Assembly (NCBI GenBank): GCA_022559845.1
Contig: CM040120.1
Location: 162,608,334-162,672,333, forward strand
Direction of reading: 5' to 3'
Length of the DNA: 64,000 bases
DNA from: Amorphophallus konjac
Taxonomy: Eukaryota > Streptophyta > Magnoliopsida > Alismatales > Araceae
Both the position numbers and the translations under genes were made by a program. The notes under the pieces were generated by a model, which searched no databases, was not told where the DNA came from, and saw nothing but the letters and a program-made list of their open reading frames with translations. The first letter of the stretch is position 1; each line of letters opens with the position of its first letter. Below are positions 43,566 through 55,468 of the stretch, piece by piece.

Positions 43566-46016
43566 TGTGACGACCCAGAGTTCAGGATACCGATATATTG
43601 ATAAATCGCTATACCAATACCAAAAACTGGGGAGGCCACCAAAGAGGCTGATGAGGCTCCTGAAGGGTTAGTGAGGGTTGTTGAGGGATTACATTACAAA
43701 TTGGAATTACAATGCGCAACATTGACAATTAGCAACATAAATTAATATTAATACGGAAGCAATTAAAAAAAATAGAGTGGTAAATATATACACTAGTCCA
43801 GATTTACAACAGAGCACAAGTCCACTGCACAACTACACGGGGCATACCCCGGCCAAAAGTACAACAAAAGACAAACCGACTACAGCTGGCGACCCTACAC
43901 ACGATCACCAAACGGACGCGACGACGAAGCGGCGGGATGCTGGGGCGGCTCACATGCAAAAGTGAAGGGTGAGTCACAGCCAGACTCAGTAGGGGTCACG
44001 CGGATCCCTACAACGCACTAACACACCGACATGCAAAAATTAAGGCAACCAGCATGCAATAAGCAATTAAACAGGCAAATGGCATAATTAAAACAATAAT
44101 AAAGCTGTAAATCTAACTACGCAGTAAAATAAAACAGCTAACATCAAATCTCACAAAACACCAGTGCTGAAAATAAATCTAGTCACTCCTTCCAAGTGAC
44201 AGGAGAAGTCTACTCTATCGTAGAACAAGAGAGCCTCACTAGAAGAAAGAGACTAGATGCGTCCCTAACGACTTACTCTGCGGCCTCCAGCAACTCACAT
44301 GTAAGCGTCTACACGGAGAGGCATAACAAAACCAGTACCAAACCGAGTAACTAGTCAGAGCGACACTCGTCAGTGCCAGTCCCTGTCTTTGACCACGTGT
44401 GCACACACTGACTCTCGCCTGAGCCAGGTCCTCCAGCTAGTTTTCCCCCTCCGTAGGACACTACAGCCAAGCCGGGGGCCCACGGAACTAGCTTAGAAAC
44501 CGTTGATTGGGTTACCCTACCACCCCACCCAAGAGGGTCGACCCGCGTCGTAGGGCTACGACTAGTGGTCTATCACAAGGAAAGTGAGAGAAACAACCCT
44601 ACTCGCATAACCATGCACGAATCCACGTAAACCACGCTATTAACAACTCTGCATACATGGGCGGTCTTGCTCCAGCCACCTAAACATAAACGGTCCTCCA
44701 CTGGCCGCCCAGGGAGTTAAACGGTCTTCCCATGGCCGCGCCAATAAGATAAACGGTCATTGCTCCGACCGCACAAAAATCAATCATGAAAGGATGAACG
44801 GTGCAATCAGCACCGCACATATAGATGGGCGGTCCCTTGCTCACCGCCTAAGAAACATTAAACGGTCACCCTGTGGCCGTATAGCATCAAACGAATTTAA
44901 ACTAATTTGTAGAATTAAAACTTATATGCCAATAAACCAGATAAACGGTCATACGATAGAACGTAGAAGGGACATGGACGGTCTGGTTAAAGCCGTTCCA
45001 ACGAACCGCCATTGAAAGTCAAAGGAGTAAACGGTCCTAGTGGGGCCGCATAACGGGGTTGAACGGTCTTGGCTAGACCGTACGAGTCTATAAACGGTCT
45101 GGGGTTGACCGTTGGGAAATCCCCTCCTAGAGGTTCCTAGGGGTTAAACGGTCCACTACACACTGCCTAAAGGGGATAAACGGTCCAGTGCTGACCGCTC
45201 AATGATGGACGGTCTCCAATCAGCCGTATTGATGGGGTGACGGTGGGTCGGGTTTGGTCTCGGCCGAAACACCTCCCGGAAGGGCCTAAACAAACAGAAA
45301 ATGAAAATAAACCAATCCACACACGCCATACAACCATTCTACAGCTAAACATGCAATCCAAACTCAAAAGAAAGCCCAAATCATGCAATTTCACAAATTG
45401 AACTAAAATGGGCCTAACATGTAAAAACGCATGAAAACCTAAGAAAATGAGCTCAGATGCCGATGCATGTGCTACCTATGTGCTCCTAGCGAGGTAAGGA
45501 TTCCATCCCCCTACCTTTTTCCCGGAACTGACGACAAACTTGGCACGAACTTTGAGAAATCACCACGACAAGCTTTTACGCCCACGCGACAGCACGGCCG
45601 ACCATCCGCGACGAGGCTGGCACCAACGCGATCCTCGCGTCGAGCCGGTCCCGTTGACTGCCCTTGCACCTCGATCCTGGGTCCGCACGCACGAACACCG
45701 AGAGAGAGGGTGGAGTGTCACCACCATCGCGAGAGAGAATGAGAGAGAGAGAAAGAGAAAAGGTGAGGAGAGAGAGAGAGGCGTACGAGAGTTATAAAAA
45801 TTTTGTTTTATTATTTTTTTTGAAAATTTAACTCTAATTGCAAATAAACCCTATAAGTTTAAAAATCATGAATATGCCCTTTATAATTCAATTACTCTTA
45901 TACAAATTCCTATAAATGCTAAACGAACACCTAAAAATCCGCAAAAATAGCCAAAATGCTCCTAACAAAACCAGGATCCAAACTGCTAAGGATCCAATTA
46001 AAACATGGGCGCTACA
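43566..46016 (-). repeat. 5' LTR of the gag-protease element (right)
   Basis: Same ends as the left LTR. The hairpin-word array recurs at about 44660-45240, and a GA-rich stretch lies near 45700-45780. It is followed directly by the target duplication AGAAC. Confidence 0.92.
44660..45240. repeat. Array of CGGTC...GACCG hairpins, right LTR
   Basis: Same units in the same order as at 40490-41060, with scattered substitutions between the two copies. Confidence 0.85.
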
Positions 46017-47257
46017 AGAACACTGTCCAACTCGTGTCTAGTCAAATTGAGGGTCACAGCATTTTCAACAGTTGGCTATGAGTCATATGAAAGTTGTGCA
46101 TTATTGAGCAACTCTTCTTTCTGCTGCAAGGAAATGAGACATTGCCAAAGACCGTCTAGTTCCATTCCTTAAAGAAGGTTTTCATATATTTAAGCTTTAG
46201 AACAATATTATGCAGAGGGTAGGAGGAAATGGGGGTTGACCCCCAGGCCACACAGACATCATCCAGGAATTTTGCATGTTTGGCCCATATCTGTTAGAAA
46301 AAGAAACGCGAAGGAGTTCGAGGCTGAGAAGGAGGTAGCCGGATAAGTAGGGGGCAATGATCAGAGCACGTCCTTGAGAGATGATGAACCTGCAACTGCG
46401 GCCAAGAATGACCAAGAAGCATCGAATAGCAAGTGATCTAAACGAGCCCAGATGCCACCAATATAGCGACCATTAAACCAAGTGTAAGGGCAACCAAAAA
46501 ACCCAGCGTCCTCCAGACTAGCCGTAGCTACACAGTTTTGGAAATTTAGAGAAGACCTTTGGAACGCCTGATGACCACCCCGCTTTTCAGAAGGATCCAT
46601 AATGTTGTTGAAATCATCCCCAATAACCCAAGGGGCCAAACAAGAGCGAGAAAAATCAATCATATACTGCCACAAGCTCAGACGATCATATAGAGAACAG
46701 TTAGCATAAACAACCGTGACATAAATCTTCATTGGCATAGTCAGACCAGATTCTAAGGTAATGAACTGGTCATTAGCAAACACAACAGTAAAGTCCATAG
46801 GCAGCCTCCAGAACAACCAGATGCGACCCCTACTAGGGTAGTTGAAAAGAGAGGAAGCCATATGCAGCCTACTCATACACCTCCTAATACGGCTAGCATC
46901 AAGCATAGGTTCCATAAGCACCACAAAATCAATATGAAGAAAGTGGATCATAAATTTCCGCCGAGCTACAGATCTGGCATTACCCACACCACGAATATTC
47001 CAAAAGATGGTATTCATTTTTTACAAATGGAAAGAGACTGAGAAGAGGCACTACGGTGAAGTTTTCCCTGGTGATAACACCCACTGGCTGCAAACGACAG
47101 ACATTCGGCTCTCCAACAAAATTTGAGTGAGCAGAGAGCACAATGGCAGGGTCATCAGGAGGAGCATTAATACCTGGAATTTCCAAAACCTTACATTGGA
47201 TAGGATCAACCACATGCAAATATGGGATGGGCACCATAAGACCATAAGGAGAAGCAC
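46017..47257 (-). pseudogene. LINE segment 3: ORF1 end and ORF2 endonuclease
   Basis: The right part (47257-46980) encodes the ORF1 C-terminus, and ORF2 starts at the ATG at 47015-47017 in another frame, overlapping ORF1's end. ORF2 opens MNTIFWNIRGVGNA, the usual start of a plant L1 apurinic-type endonuclease. It continues with VVLMEPML (the Glu site), WVIGDDFNNIMDPSEKRGG (G-D-F-N motif with one change), FFGCPYTWFNG and IWARLDHLLF. The SDHCPLL motif with the catalytic His lies in a shifted frame near 46360. The segment is bordered by solo LTR B (AGCAC) and the gag-protease element (AGAAC). Confidence 0.9.
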
Positions 47258-47720
47258 TGTTGACGCTAAAAATATTCCTATTTTCTTCTAACTTCTGCTT
47301 CTATAGGTCTTAAGTTCTGATCGAGTGCTCCTGTGCCGATAGAGAAGAAAGAAACAAAAGATGAGACCAAAGAAAAAGAAGAAAAGAAAAGATGCTCGGT
47401 TCCAACGGACAACCACTAAAGCAAGACCTGAGAGCTCGGAAGAATATTTGGGACCATCCCCGAAGAAACAAGCAGAAGCCTGCACAACGAGTACAAGCCG
47501 GATGCAACCCTCACAAAAGAAGAAAATAAGCACAACTGGGCCTAGACAAGTTAAATGGGCCAAGAGATGATGGAGATAGGATGGAGGAGCCCCTAATCCG
47601 GCGCGCTCCAAAGCTCTTAATCTGGCGCTCTCCAAAGCTCTTAATCCGGCGTGCATGAGGCAACCTTGGTTAAACCGGCGCGCCCATATGTGTGCCGGGT
47701 GAGGCCACGTCGGTTAAGGC

Positions 47721-47730
47721 TATAAAAGGG
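47721..47730 (+). promoter_or_regulatory. Solo LTR B TATA box
   Basis: The sequence TATAAAAGGG lies 463 bases into the LTR, in plus orientation, pointing towards LINE ORF1 from its antisense side. Confidence 0.6.
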
Positions 47731-49545
47731 GCTTTCGACCCAGAAGAAAGAGGGGAGACGAGGAAAAAGGGGCCAATCGTCTGAGAGCAAGGAAGATTGG
47801 GGAACAAGAAAGGAGCTTCCTGAGAGCGAGCCAGAGAGCCACCATCTCTCCCGTCCGTCTGTCTAGAGAAGCCCGAAGCCGGGGAAGAAGCACCCCTCTC
47901 CGATACTCTGTTTCTACAGTGAAAGGGTCAGGTGGGTTCCGACGACTTCTCCCGGCCACCCCTCGCTACTTTCTCTTGTTAAATCTTCATGGATGTATGT
48001 GGATGGAGGGGCAATGATATGAGCTCATCTCCTTCCTATTTTCCTTAGCTTTCCTCCTCCTCTGTAATCAGGGATTCATGCCCGTCTGTGTAATCGGTGG
48101 CCGGCCTCTGAGCGACAACGCCATGCCGCGCCGTAGTCGCGTTTTATTGAGCCCTCTTTGGTAATGAAATAGATGATATGGGATGTGGCAATGCTTCTTG
48201 ATGTCTCCTCTCCTCTCTCTAAATCCCTCCAATCAATTGTCTCATGTCGTGTGTGTTAGCATCATATTTTCTCTTTGTCCGAACATGCCCTGGGGTATCC
48301 CCAAAGGGCTATAGTTATATTCCCCCTCCTCGGGGTTCTCTCCGGTATATAGATTGCATTTTTTTCACGTACCGTGTGCCCGCCATGTTTCTCTCCGCCG
48401 GAGGTATATGCATGCATACGTCTCTCTCTAGCTCTGGGATTGGCTTCTCACTATCTCCCCGTCCACAGTCATGGACCAGGGAGAGTAGAGTCATCCCTAT
48501 AACCTGTGTGCGGGAGTCTTCTGTCATGGTCGTTTGCGACATATGATACCCCCGGCTACTCGATCATTTGCCCCTTTCAATCTCTATAAGTCTACATGCT
48601 GGTTCACTAGCCTCGTGTACTGACTTGCTAACATACTGACTCCCATTTTATATCTAATTAGGCAGTATAGCTCTTGAGCAATCGATCTTTGTATCTCTTC
48701 TTTCCTGTGTGCAGGTCGCTTTATTGTGTTATGTTGGCTTGAAGACAATAGTCTCAGGACCGGGGAGGAGGGAACATTCCTCTGAGTCACCACCGGATCA
48801 TAGGGTCATGTCCTTTCATGGCATGTGCCTTTATGGGCCGTCAGGGGGTGAACATCAACAGGGCCTATGGCCCAACATTAAATCCACTGCCCTTAGGGGA
48901 CTAGTGGTGACCATGGGTTGTGTGCCCCTCGTAGGCTAGGCCTCGGGGTTTCCTCCATCACTGGTCGTCCCTTTAAATAATATCTCTGACTCATGGAGTA
49001 CTGGTGCCCCTCGTAGGCTAGCCCTCGGGGTTTCCCTCCATCGAAGTCTGTCGATCACCGTTTGGCATTCCTGACTTTAACGAGCGTACCCCAGATGCTG
49101 TGGGACTGTCTCCACTTCGCCCCCGCAACTCTCCGGGCATGTGGAGGTGCTGCCCAATTTTTGACTGAACACTTAGTCTGAATTATGATGAATTTTCAGC
49201 TATGAGTCTATTTTGGACTATGCTCGAGTAGGAACCTCGCATAAGTCTGGACTTGTCATGTTCGCAGGACATTTGAGACCTGAATAAACTCTTTAATCTT
49301 CTTAATTAACATCAAAGTTCCAAGAACATCATTTGGCCTTTCGTTTTAACCCAAAATAAATCAAACCTGCCATAATTCGGCGCGCCCTTAATCCGACGCG
49401 CCATTTCCCAGCGCGGAACCCCCCCGCGCCGCTTTAGCCCCACATTCATAAACCATTTTTCCCCTCTTGGCCTTCATCCGGCGCGGCCAGGGCATGCCGT
49501 TTTAATCTTCACAACCACCGCGCCGTTTTAACCTTTCTCCTTACT

Positions 49546-49547
<2 letters not shown>

Positions 49548-49638
<91 letters not shown>
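49548..49638. repeat. (TA)n microsatellite, about 45 units
   Basis: An uninterrupted TA run of 91 bases inside solo LTR B. Confidence 0.98.
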
Positions 49639-49640
<2 letters not shown>

Positions 49641-50679
49641 CCAAGGCGCGCCGTTTATCTCTCTACACAACCACCGCGTCGTTTTATCACCCAGATAATC
49701 CACCGCGCCGTTTTCATTACACTCACGTAATGCACACTTAAAACACGTAACACACCCATCCCCACCATATTCACACAAATACACCCATGTACACACACAT
49801 GCACGCATTTTACGTAAAACATAGAAACACCCATGCACTCATATACACATATCATCTCACTTGCATAAGAAAATATAAATAGAAGATTTAAAAAGGAGGT
49901 GATGGTGAGGAATATGAATATATATACATAAAAATACAATAAACAAATAATGGTCACCAAAAATGACAATAAAAATAATAAAATATTAAAATAACAAAAT
50001 AACAAAAAAATAAGAATAAAAGTGGTAAATAAACAACAAAGAAAACAATGAATGAATAATTGTCAAATAAATGCCAAATAAATGTCAATAAAGGGAATAA
50101 AAAATGCATGCATCCAATAAAAAATAATATAATAAAAAAAAGAAACAAGTAAATAATAAATAAAGTGCATTCATGCATTTAAAAATAATAATAAGAATAA
50201 ATAAAGAATAATGAACATGACTGTGTCCACTCCGGAGCTCTCACCTCCTCTAGACCCCGGGCATGGAAACATTGATGACCCCCTGACAGGTCGTGTCTGC
50301 ACCTCGGGATTAATCCCATTATGGCCACGGCATGACCTTGTCCTGGGCCGATAAGCCGTTGAATTCAATTCGTCTCGATCGGGTTTTAGCCGCAACCCCT
50401 TAATGTTCAAATATCAAATTTGCCATACCCTGGCATACATTGTCCCGATGATACACGAGTCTGCCCGAATACGGTCATACTCGGCCCACCTCACGGGCCA
50501 ATATGTATGCACCGTAATGCTATGTGCAGTCTCAAAATAAAAAGGTAACGACTAATCGACAGCCCTACGAGTGACAGGGATTGCCAAAGCCTTCCCTAAA
50601 TTTATAAATAAATGACCAAATAAGCAATAAACAATAATACTGAATGCTGCTACCTTGCATGCCTGTATGATCTGACTCT

Positions 50680-50800
50680 CTGGTATATATATCGAATGGT
50701 GATTAGGGGAAAGTCAGGTTATGCCCGGCCGGAGGCTTTCATTATGTGTGATGGTGGTCCTCGGACCTAAATTCTCCGCCCTGTATCGGGAGCCGACTTA
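50680..50800 (-). repeat. TTGGTA/TACCA module, inverted copy in solo LTR B
   Basis: On the minus strand the words TAGGTCCGAGGACCACCATCA, CACATAATGA and ACCATTCGATATATATACCAG occur in the module's order. The TTGGTA end has decayed. Confidence 0.65.
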
Positions 50801-51120
50801 ATAAATAAATACTACCATATTGTGTGCTTGCATGCAATCACATCTTTTACATATTCTACGGGCCCCCATGGCCTCTTTATTTTGGCGATTAATCAAGGAT
50901 TTTCTCTCTTCTGGAGAGATGTAATTAACGCCGTAGCCTTTATGGCACGGAGGGTTTTGGGTCCCGACACGATCACCTATAATCGTCTGGTTAGTCAGAC
51001 GGTGCGCATAATAAATTTATCACTCAGTGACTGGCACGCCCTACGTAAATAAACCCTTAATAAATAAACAAATAAATCAATCAATAATTAAATATTTTTA
51101 ATAAAAATCTCATTCCTACA

Positions 51121-51993
51121 AGCACCACTAGCAACCAGTGGCCCGTTGCCAATAGTAGCATCAGGAGAGACAACCAGACTAGGTGGAAGCGTCGGGTGGC
51201 CACCCAAGGCGAAGGTATCCCGTGCATCAACTGCTTGTTGTGGAACCAAAATTTGGGATGAAGGGATCTCTTGACCAACAACAACGCCATCCATAGAGTG
51301 AGAGGCATGCAGAGCACCTGCCTAAGGGAGCCAAGGGGGGCACAAAAATCTCCAACAGTATCGACAAAGGGGCAAGCTGCGAAGGAATGTCTAGCTACAT
51401 CGACACTGGGGCATGACAGAGCTCCAGTTGCATCGACACAGGGGCAAGCTGTGTCGACGCATGGGCATGAGGCTCCAGCTACGTCGACGCAGAGGCTGGC
51501 TGCGTCGATGCAGGCAGTTTGACAAGCAGGGCAACCAAATCATGGTGCCCCTTGGGGCAACCCTGAACATGAGGGTCAACATCTGGAGCCGGGTCAACAT
51601 GAATCTCATTGTCAAGTTGCATAGTAGAGAATCTATTGGACTGATTCACATTTAGTTGTGCCTTTGGACAAGACGTGTGGGTAGGACATCGCCTGTAATG
51701 TAGGAGCCTCTGTTCCTGGGCAGAATCTCCATTGACAGGCCGAGAGGGCCGAAAGGCAGACTTACCAAGCTTCTTCTTGCAGTCAGCCTCCAAGTGGCCT
51801 AGCTTATGACAAAAAGAGCAGAGATGGGGAACTCTATGATAATTTATAGATTGCCAAAAGCCCTTCCCATCCATATCAATCCATAATCGCTCCTTGCACG
51901 GAGCAGACAAATCATGTTCCATACAGCCCAAAGCCTCAGAAGTATCGGTCACAGCCAATGTGTTATCATGAATTCGAAGGATAGGACCAATAT
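51121..51993 (-). pseudogene. LINE segment 2: ORF1 zinc knuckle and repeat region
   Basis: The minus strand continues the DUF4283-type ORF1: IGPILRIHDNTLAVT, LWIDMDGKGFWQSI, then the zinc knuckle CSFCHKLGHLEADC. This combination is the usual nucleic-acid-binding ORF1 protein of plant L1 elements. After a low-complexity linker comes an Ala-Ser-Thr-Gln repeat (51370-51515), then the tail. Stops and frame changes occur in the repeat. It is cut by solo LTR A on the right (AATAT) and solo LTR B on the left (AGCAC). Confidence 0.85.
51370..51515 (-). repeat. Minisatellite in LINE ORF1
   Basis: About five degenerate units of 30 or so bases contain GTCGACGCAG- or CATCGACACAGGGGCA-like words. On the minus strand they encode repeats such as ASTQPASAST. 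Confidence 0.7.
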
Positions 51994-54065
51994 TGTAATG
52001 ACCTAGAACCTGGATATCAAGAAAACCCGATACCACTTGGACCCTGAGATGCCACCCAAGAGTGGTAAAGCTCCGAAGGGTTAAAAAGGGGTGTTGTGGG
52101 AGTGTATAGAAATCTAAAATCAGTACAGATATTAAAGAACTAAAATTTAAATGTTTCCATTTTCTACAAGTTTACATAATTTACATGATTGCTACAAAAA
52201 CACCAGTCCAGATGTACAAGACCCAGAAGTACAGCTCAACAAAAGAAGACTACAAAGCCTTGGGGCATACCTCGGCTGACAGACGCTGGCGAAGCTTTGA
52301 CTGCCCACCAAAACCACGTGGGAAATCCGAAGACTGTTACGCTTCACCTGAAAACAAAAGGGTGAGCCTCATTTCATTGGCTTAGTAGGGGTCCCGCGGA
52401 TCCCTACCTCGCAGCAAAAATCACAGAATAAACAAATGATCACATTAAATAATGCAATGGCATATATCAATGTCAAGTAATAAAAGCTGTGCAAGAATAT
52501 CAATAAATGAACAATTAAATAAAGACATCTAATTATAAATACCACATGAATCATATATACATATACCAAAGCATGTAATCAGATATAAGAATATTTTAAT
52601 TACCATTAGAGTCGAATTCCTACAATCCAGGTGACAGGAGAAGTGATCCACGAGAAGCAAGTAAGACCAGATGCATCCACTAACATCTTATACTGCATCT
52701 CGGGTGTCTCCTACTCGCCTCGAACACTGTAACTAAGATGCCGTAATAGTAACCAAAGAATAAGGACTAGTCAAGGTCACGCTCGTTAGCGCGGGTCCAA
52801 CGTCCCTGACCACGTGTGCACACATAGACTCAATGCCTTGAGCCAGACCTCTAGCTAGTTTCCCCCCCAGTTGGACTCTACTGCTAGGCAAGGGGGCCCA
52901 CGGAAACTAGCCTAAAAATCGTATACTAAGATTGCCCCACCACCACTCCCAGGTGGGCCGACACGAAGTGTCATCAGGCTACGACTAGTGGGTCAATCAC
53001 ATAGGAAAGAGAAACTAACTCAAATGGAACTTAAATACATGACACGGATCATCACAGCGTGTAAAAATATCAATGGTATGACCCCGGACATAAGGCCGAT
53101 CGAAGCATGGTTGAAAACCATACTGGCATCAGGTGGCGGTCTGGGATGGGCCGCCACCTGCAAGTGGCGGTCTAACGATGACCGCTACCTGAAGGTGGCG
53201 GTCACCCCATGACCGCTACCTGCTAACCGCCAGAGCCTCCCGGGAGGCGGCTTCTGATGAGACCACCACTCCCTTCCAGAGGCTAGGTAGTGGTCTGATG
53301 GAGACCGCTACCTGTCCGGTCGACCCGAAACATGGTTGTTTGGTTTAGAACCCATTCCCACTTGATCAAATCAAGGGGATTACACAAAATCAACCTATTA
53401 CCTACTATCATACATCATTTCCACACTATTTGGGCTCAAAAAACATACAAAACAGAGCATTAAACATAATCTAACAATTAAGGTTTTAAGGAACCCAAAC
53501 TCACATGGAAGTTCTAAGCAAAATAGCCAATCTAGCATGCTTTTAACAGTTCAAAATGATGGGAAAATGTGAGATGGTGAGGTAGAATTCCATCCCCCTA
53601 CCTCAAATCGTGAAACCACGCTGTTTAGACGCGTCCCACCGCGCCAAAACTCTTCCCACACCGTAGAATGAATGACCACCACATGAGCTTCCTTCCTCGG
53701 CCTCACGATCACTCCGCTGTCACCCTGGGCTCGCCAAGATCTCCTCCTCCAAGCCGACCACGACCGGGTGAAGAGGGGTCGCCAGAAGAACGAGGGAGAG
53801 AGAGACGTGCGTGAGGAGAGAGAGAACTATGGGGGATTTCTCTCCCACTGTGGGTAGATTTAGGATTTAAATTTTTTTTTTGTTAAATTAACTTTTATTT
53901 CAAAAAGTCCTTAAAGAGACCAATATTTTAATAATTCCCTTGTAATTTTTATATGGATGAATAATTCGCATATAACACACATAATTGACCACAAAAACCC
54001 ACCAAATTCACAGGAATTTTCCAAATTCCAAACCCAATAAGAATCTGAACTTCGCGGGTCTTACA
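51994..54065 (-). mobile_element. Solo LTR A (2072 bp), related to the gag-protease element's LTR
   Basis: It starts TGTAATGACC and ends GGGTCTTACA on the plus strand, flanked by AATAT (51989-51993, 54066-54070). Blocks shared with the LTRs at 39394 and 43566 include CCACGTGTGCACACA, GGTGACAGGAGAAGT, CTAGCTAGTTT and a GAGAGA stretch, so it belongs to a sister subfamily. It carries its own hairpin array (53130-53330). Confidence 0.9.
53130..53330. repeat. GGTGGCGGTC...GACCGCTACC hairpin array in solo LTR A
   Basis: At least four units have long stems, for example GTGGCGGTC-TAACGAT-GACCGCTAC and GGTGGCGGTC-ACCCCAT-GACCGCTACC, then further decayed ones. Confidence 0.8.
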
Positions 54066-54700
54066 AATATTACCTACTATGGAACGCATTAAGTCCTCAA
54101 TATAAAAATTAACAAGAAGTGAAGGGAACCCAATCCAAATAGGTGCCGAAGCCGGATCAGCAGCAAAGTCAAAGCTATGAGTCCAACGGAAGAACCGGAA
54201 TAGGTAGCCCTTGATGTACAGGTTTTTCCAGATTAGAATCTTAAGGAAATCAACCTCGCAACCAAGATGAATAAGAACGTGCCTGGAGTTCAATCTGCTA
54301 ATCACAAAATCAGAAGAGAGTTGCAAACGCTGAGCAAGGCAAGCCTTGATGTCCGGGATGGTAGGGAGGCCATAATCACACTTGGCAATGATGGCGAGAT
54401 GGAGGTGCTACATGGAAGCCTAGATCTCAGCCTGTGAGAAGAACACATCAGGTTCCCCAAGGTCGGTGAAGGCTGGGGGCTTAACTGGGAAGGAGAGCCG
54501 CATCCTATGATGAGACAACATAAGCATCTGGGCATAGGAACGACGAGGTGCGGTAGGACTGGGGGAGGGAGGGTGAGGAGGAGGATCAGCCTCATCCTCG
54601 TGAGAAGGGGGGGAAACCCCCCCACCATGCCGGCCATAGCCGGCGGCGAGGCGTCCACAACTAAGGGAAGGGGGCCAGGGTTAGGGTTGACAAACGCACT
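54066..54700 (-). pseudogene. LINE segment 1: ORF1 N-terminus (DUF4283)
   Basis: The minus strand reads a Pro-rich N-terminus (SYAQM, PVKPPAFTDLGEPDVFF), then the DUF4283 domain: LAIIAKCDYGLPTIPDIKA, RLNSRHVLIHLGCEVDFLK and GYLFRFFRWTHSFDF. There are two stops near 54410 and frameshifts in the G/C runs near 54610. A start Met lies near 54630. About 60 bases of 5' leader follow before T2 integrase sequence begins near 54701, so the 5' end is complete or nearly so. It is joined to segment 2 across solo LTR A. Confidence 0.85.
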
Positions 54701-55398
54701 TCGGAGGGAGTTGGCATGAGCATTTGCCTCTAATTGAGTTTGCTTACAACAATAGTTACTAGTCAAGCATTCAGATGGCACCTTTTGAAGCATTATATGG
54801 AAGGAGTTGCAGATCATCTTTGTGCTAGGAGGAAGTAGGTGAGAAGCAATGGTTCGAACCAGATCTCATCTCTAAGACGTCCAAGAATATTCAGATCATC
54901 AGAGATCGTCTGCAGGTAGCTCAGTCTAGATAGAAGAGTTATGCTGATAATAGAAGAAGAGACTTGGAGTTTCAAGTCGATGAGCATGTGTTCCTGAAGA
55001 TTTCACCTATGAGAGGAGTCCGAAGATTTGGGATCAAGGGTAAATTACGTCCAAGATTTGTTAGCCTTTTCGAGATCTTAGAAAGAGTTGGAGAGATTGC
55101 TTATAGGCTGACTTTACCACCTTAATTATCGAGCATTCATGACGTTTTCCAAGTGTCGATGTTGAGAAAGTACGTGTATGACCCTTCGCACGTAATCCAA
55201 TATGCGGATTTGAAGCTACAAAAGGACCTATCCTATGAAGAGAAGCATGTCCAGATTCTAGACCAGAAACAGCAGCAACTTAGGAATCGGTCCATACCGA
55301 TGGTTAAGGTCCAATGGAGTAGACGTGGAGTTGAGGAAGCCACGTGGGAATCAGAAGAGGCTCTTAAGAAGAAGTACCCAGAATTGTTTTCAGGTTAG
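54701..55398 (+). pseudogene. T2 integrase C-terminus and chromodomain (Tekay/Del-like)
   Basis: The plus-strand reading opens abruptly inside the integrase at FGGSWHEHLPLIEFAYNN, where the LINE inserted. It continues with MAPFEALYGR, RRDLEFQVDEHVFLKISP and RRFGIKGKLRPRF. Stops lie near 54759, 54828, 54930 and 55122. The last part, 55153-55398, is an open frame with VSMLRKYVYDPSHVI and the chromodomain (MVKVQWSRRGVEEATWESEE, KKKYPELF, stop). It is homologous to the T1 integrase on the other strand. The 5' part of T2 is not in the window. Confidence 0.88.
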
Positions 55399-55455
55399 TG
55401 CCTATAATTGTTCTGTTCCAATAAGTTAGGTGAATTTGGAGGACCAAATTTCTTA

Positions 55456-55468
55456 AAGTAGGGGAGGG
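55456..55468 (+). other. T2 polypurine tract
   Basis: The sequence AAGTAGGGGAGGG lies directly before the LTR start TGTAGCAACTAC. The 57 bases between it and the chromodomain stop hold nothing else. Confidence 0.8.

Larger units (their letters stand above)
39394..46016 (-). mobile_element. Gag-protease-only Ty3/gypsy element (TR-GAG-like), 6.6 kb
   Basis: LTRs at 39394-41849 (2456 bp) and 43566-46016 (2451 bp) flank only 1716 bp of interior. The target duplication is AGAAC (39389-39393, 46017-46021), exact. On the minus strand the order is 5' LTR (right), tRNA-Met PBS, gag, part of protease, PPT, 3' LTR. RT, RNase H and integrase are absent, and the PPT sits about 80 bases after the protease remnant. 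Short elements with gag but no pol are known in plants as TR-GAG. This one interrupts LINE ORF2 between EN and RT. Confidence 0.92.
47258..51120 (+). mobile_element. Solo LTR B (3863 bp), element G type
   Basis: It starts TGTTGACGC and ends CTCATTCCTACA, flanked by AGCAC (47253-47257, 51121-51125). Ends and content match the G LTR in reverse orientation, including the inverted TTGGTA/TACCA module at 50680-50800 and the AT-rich part. It has its own features: TTAATCCGGCGCG words (47590-47690 and 49370-49700) and a (TA)n run. No gene is inside. Confidence 0.9.

Noticed and set aside
40490..45240. Short palindromic repeats with spacers resembling a CRISPR array
   Set aside because: Only the stems are conserved, unit spacing is irregular, there are no cas genes, and the arrays lie in plant LTRs. 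They are LTR hairpin words.
49545..49838. Open frame ending in a long Tyr-Ile repeat
   Set aside because: It reads through the (TA)n microsatellite in solo LTR B.
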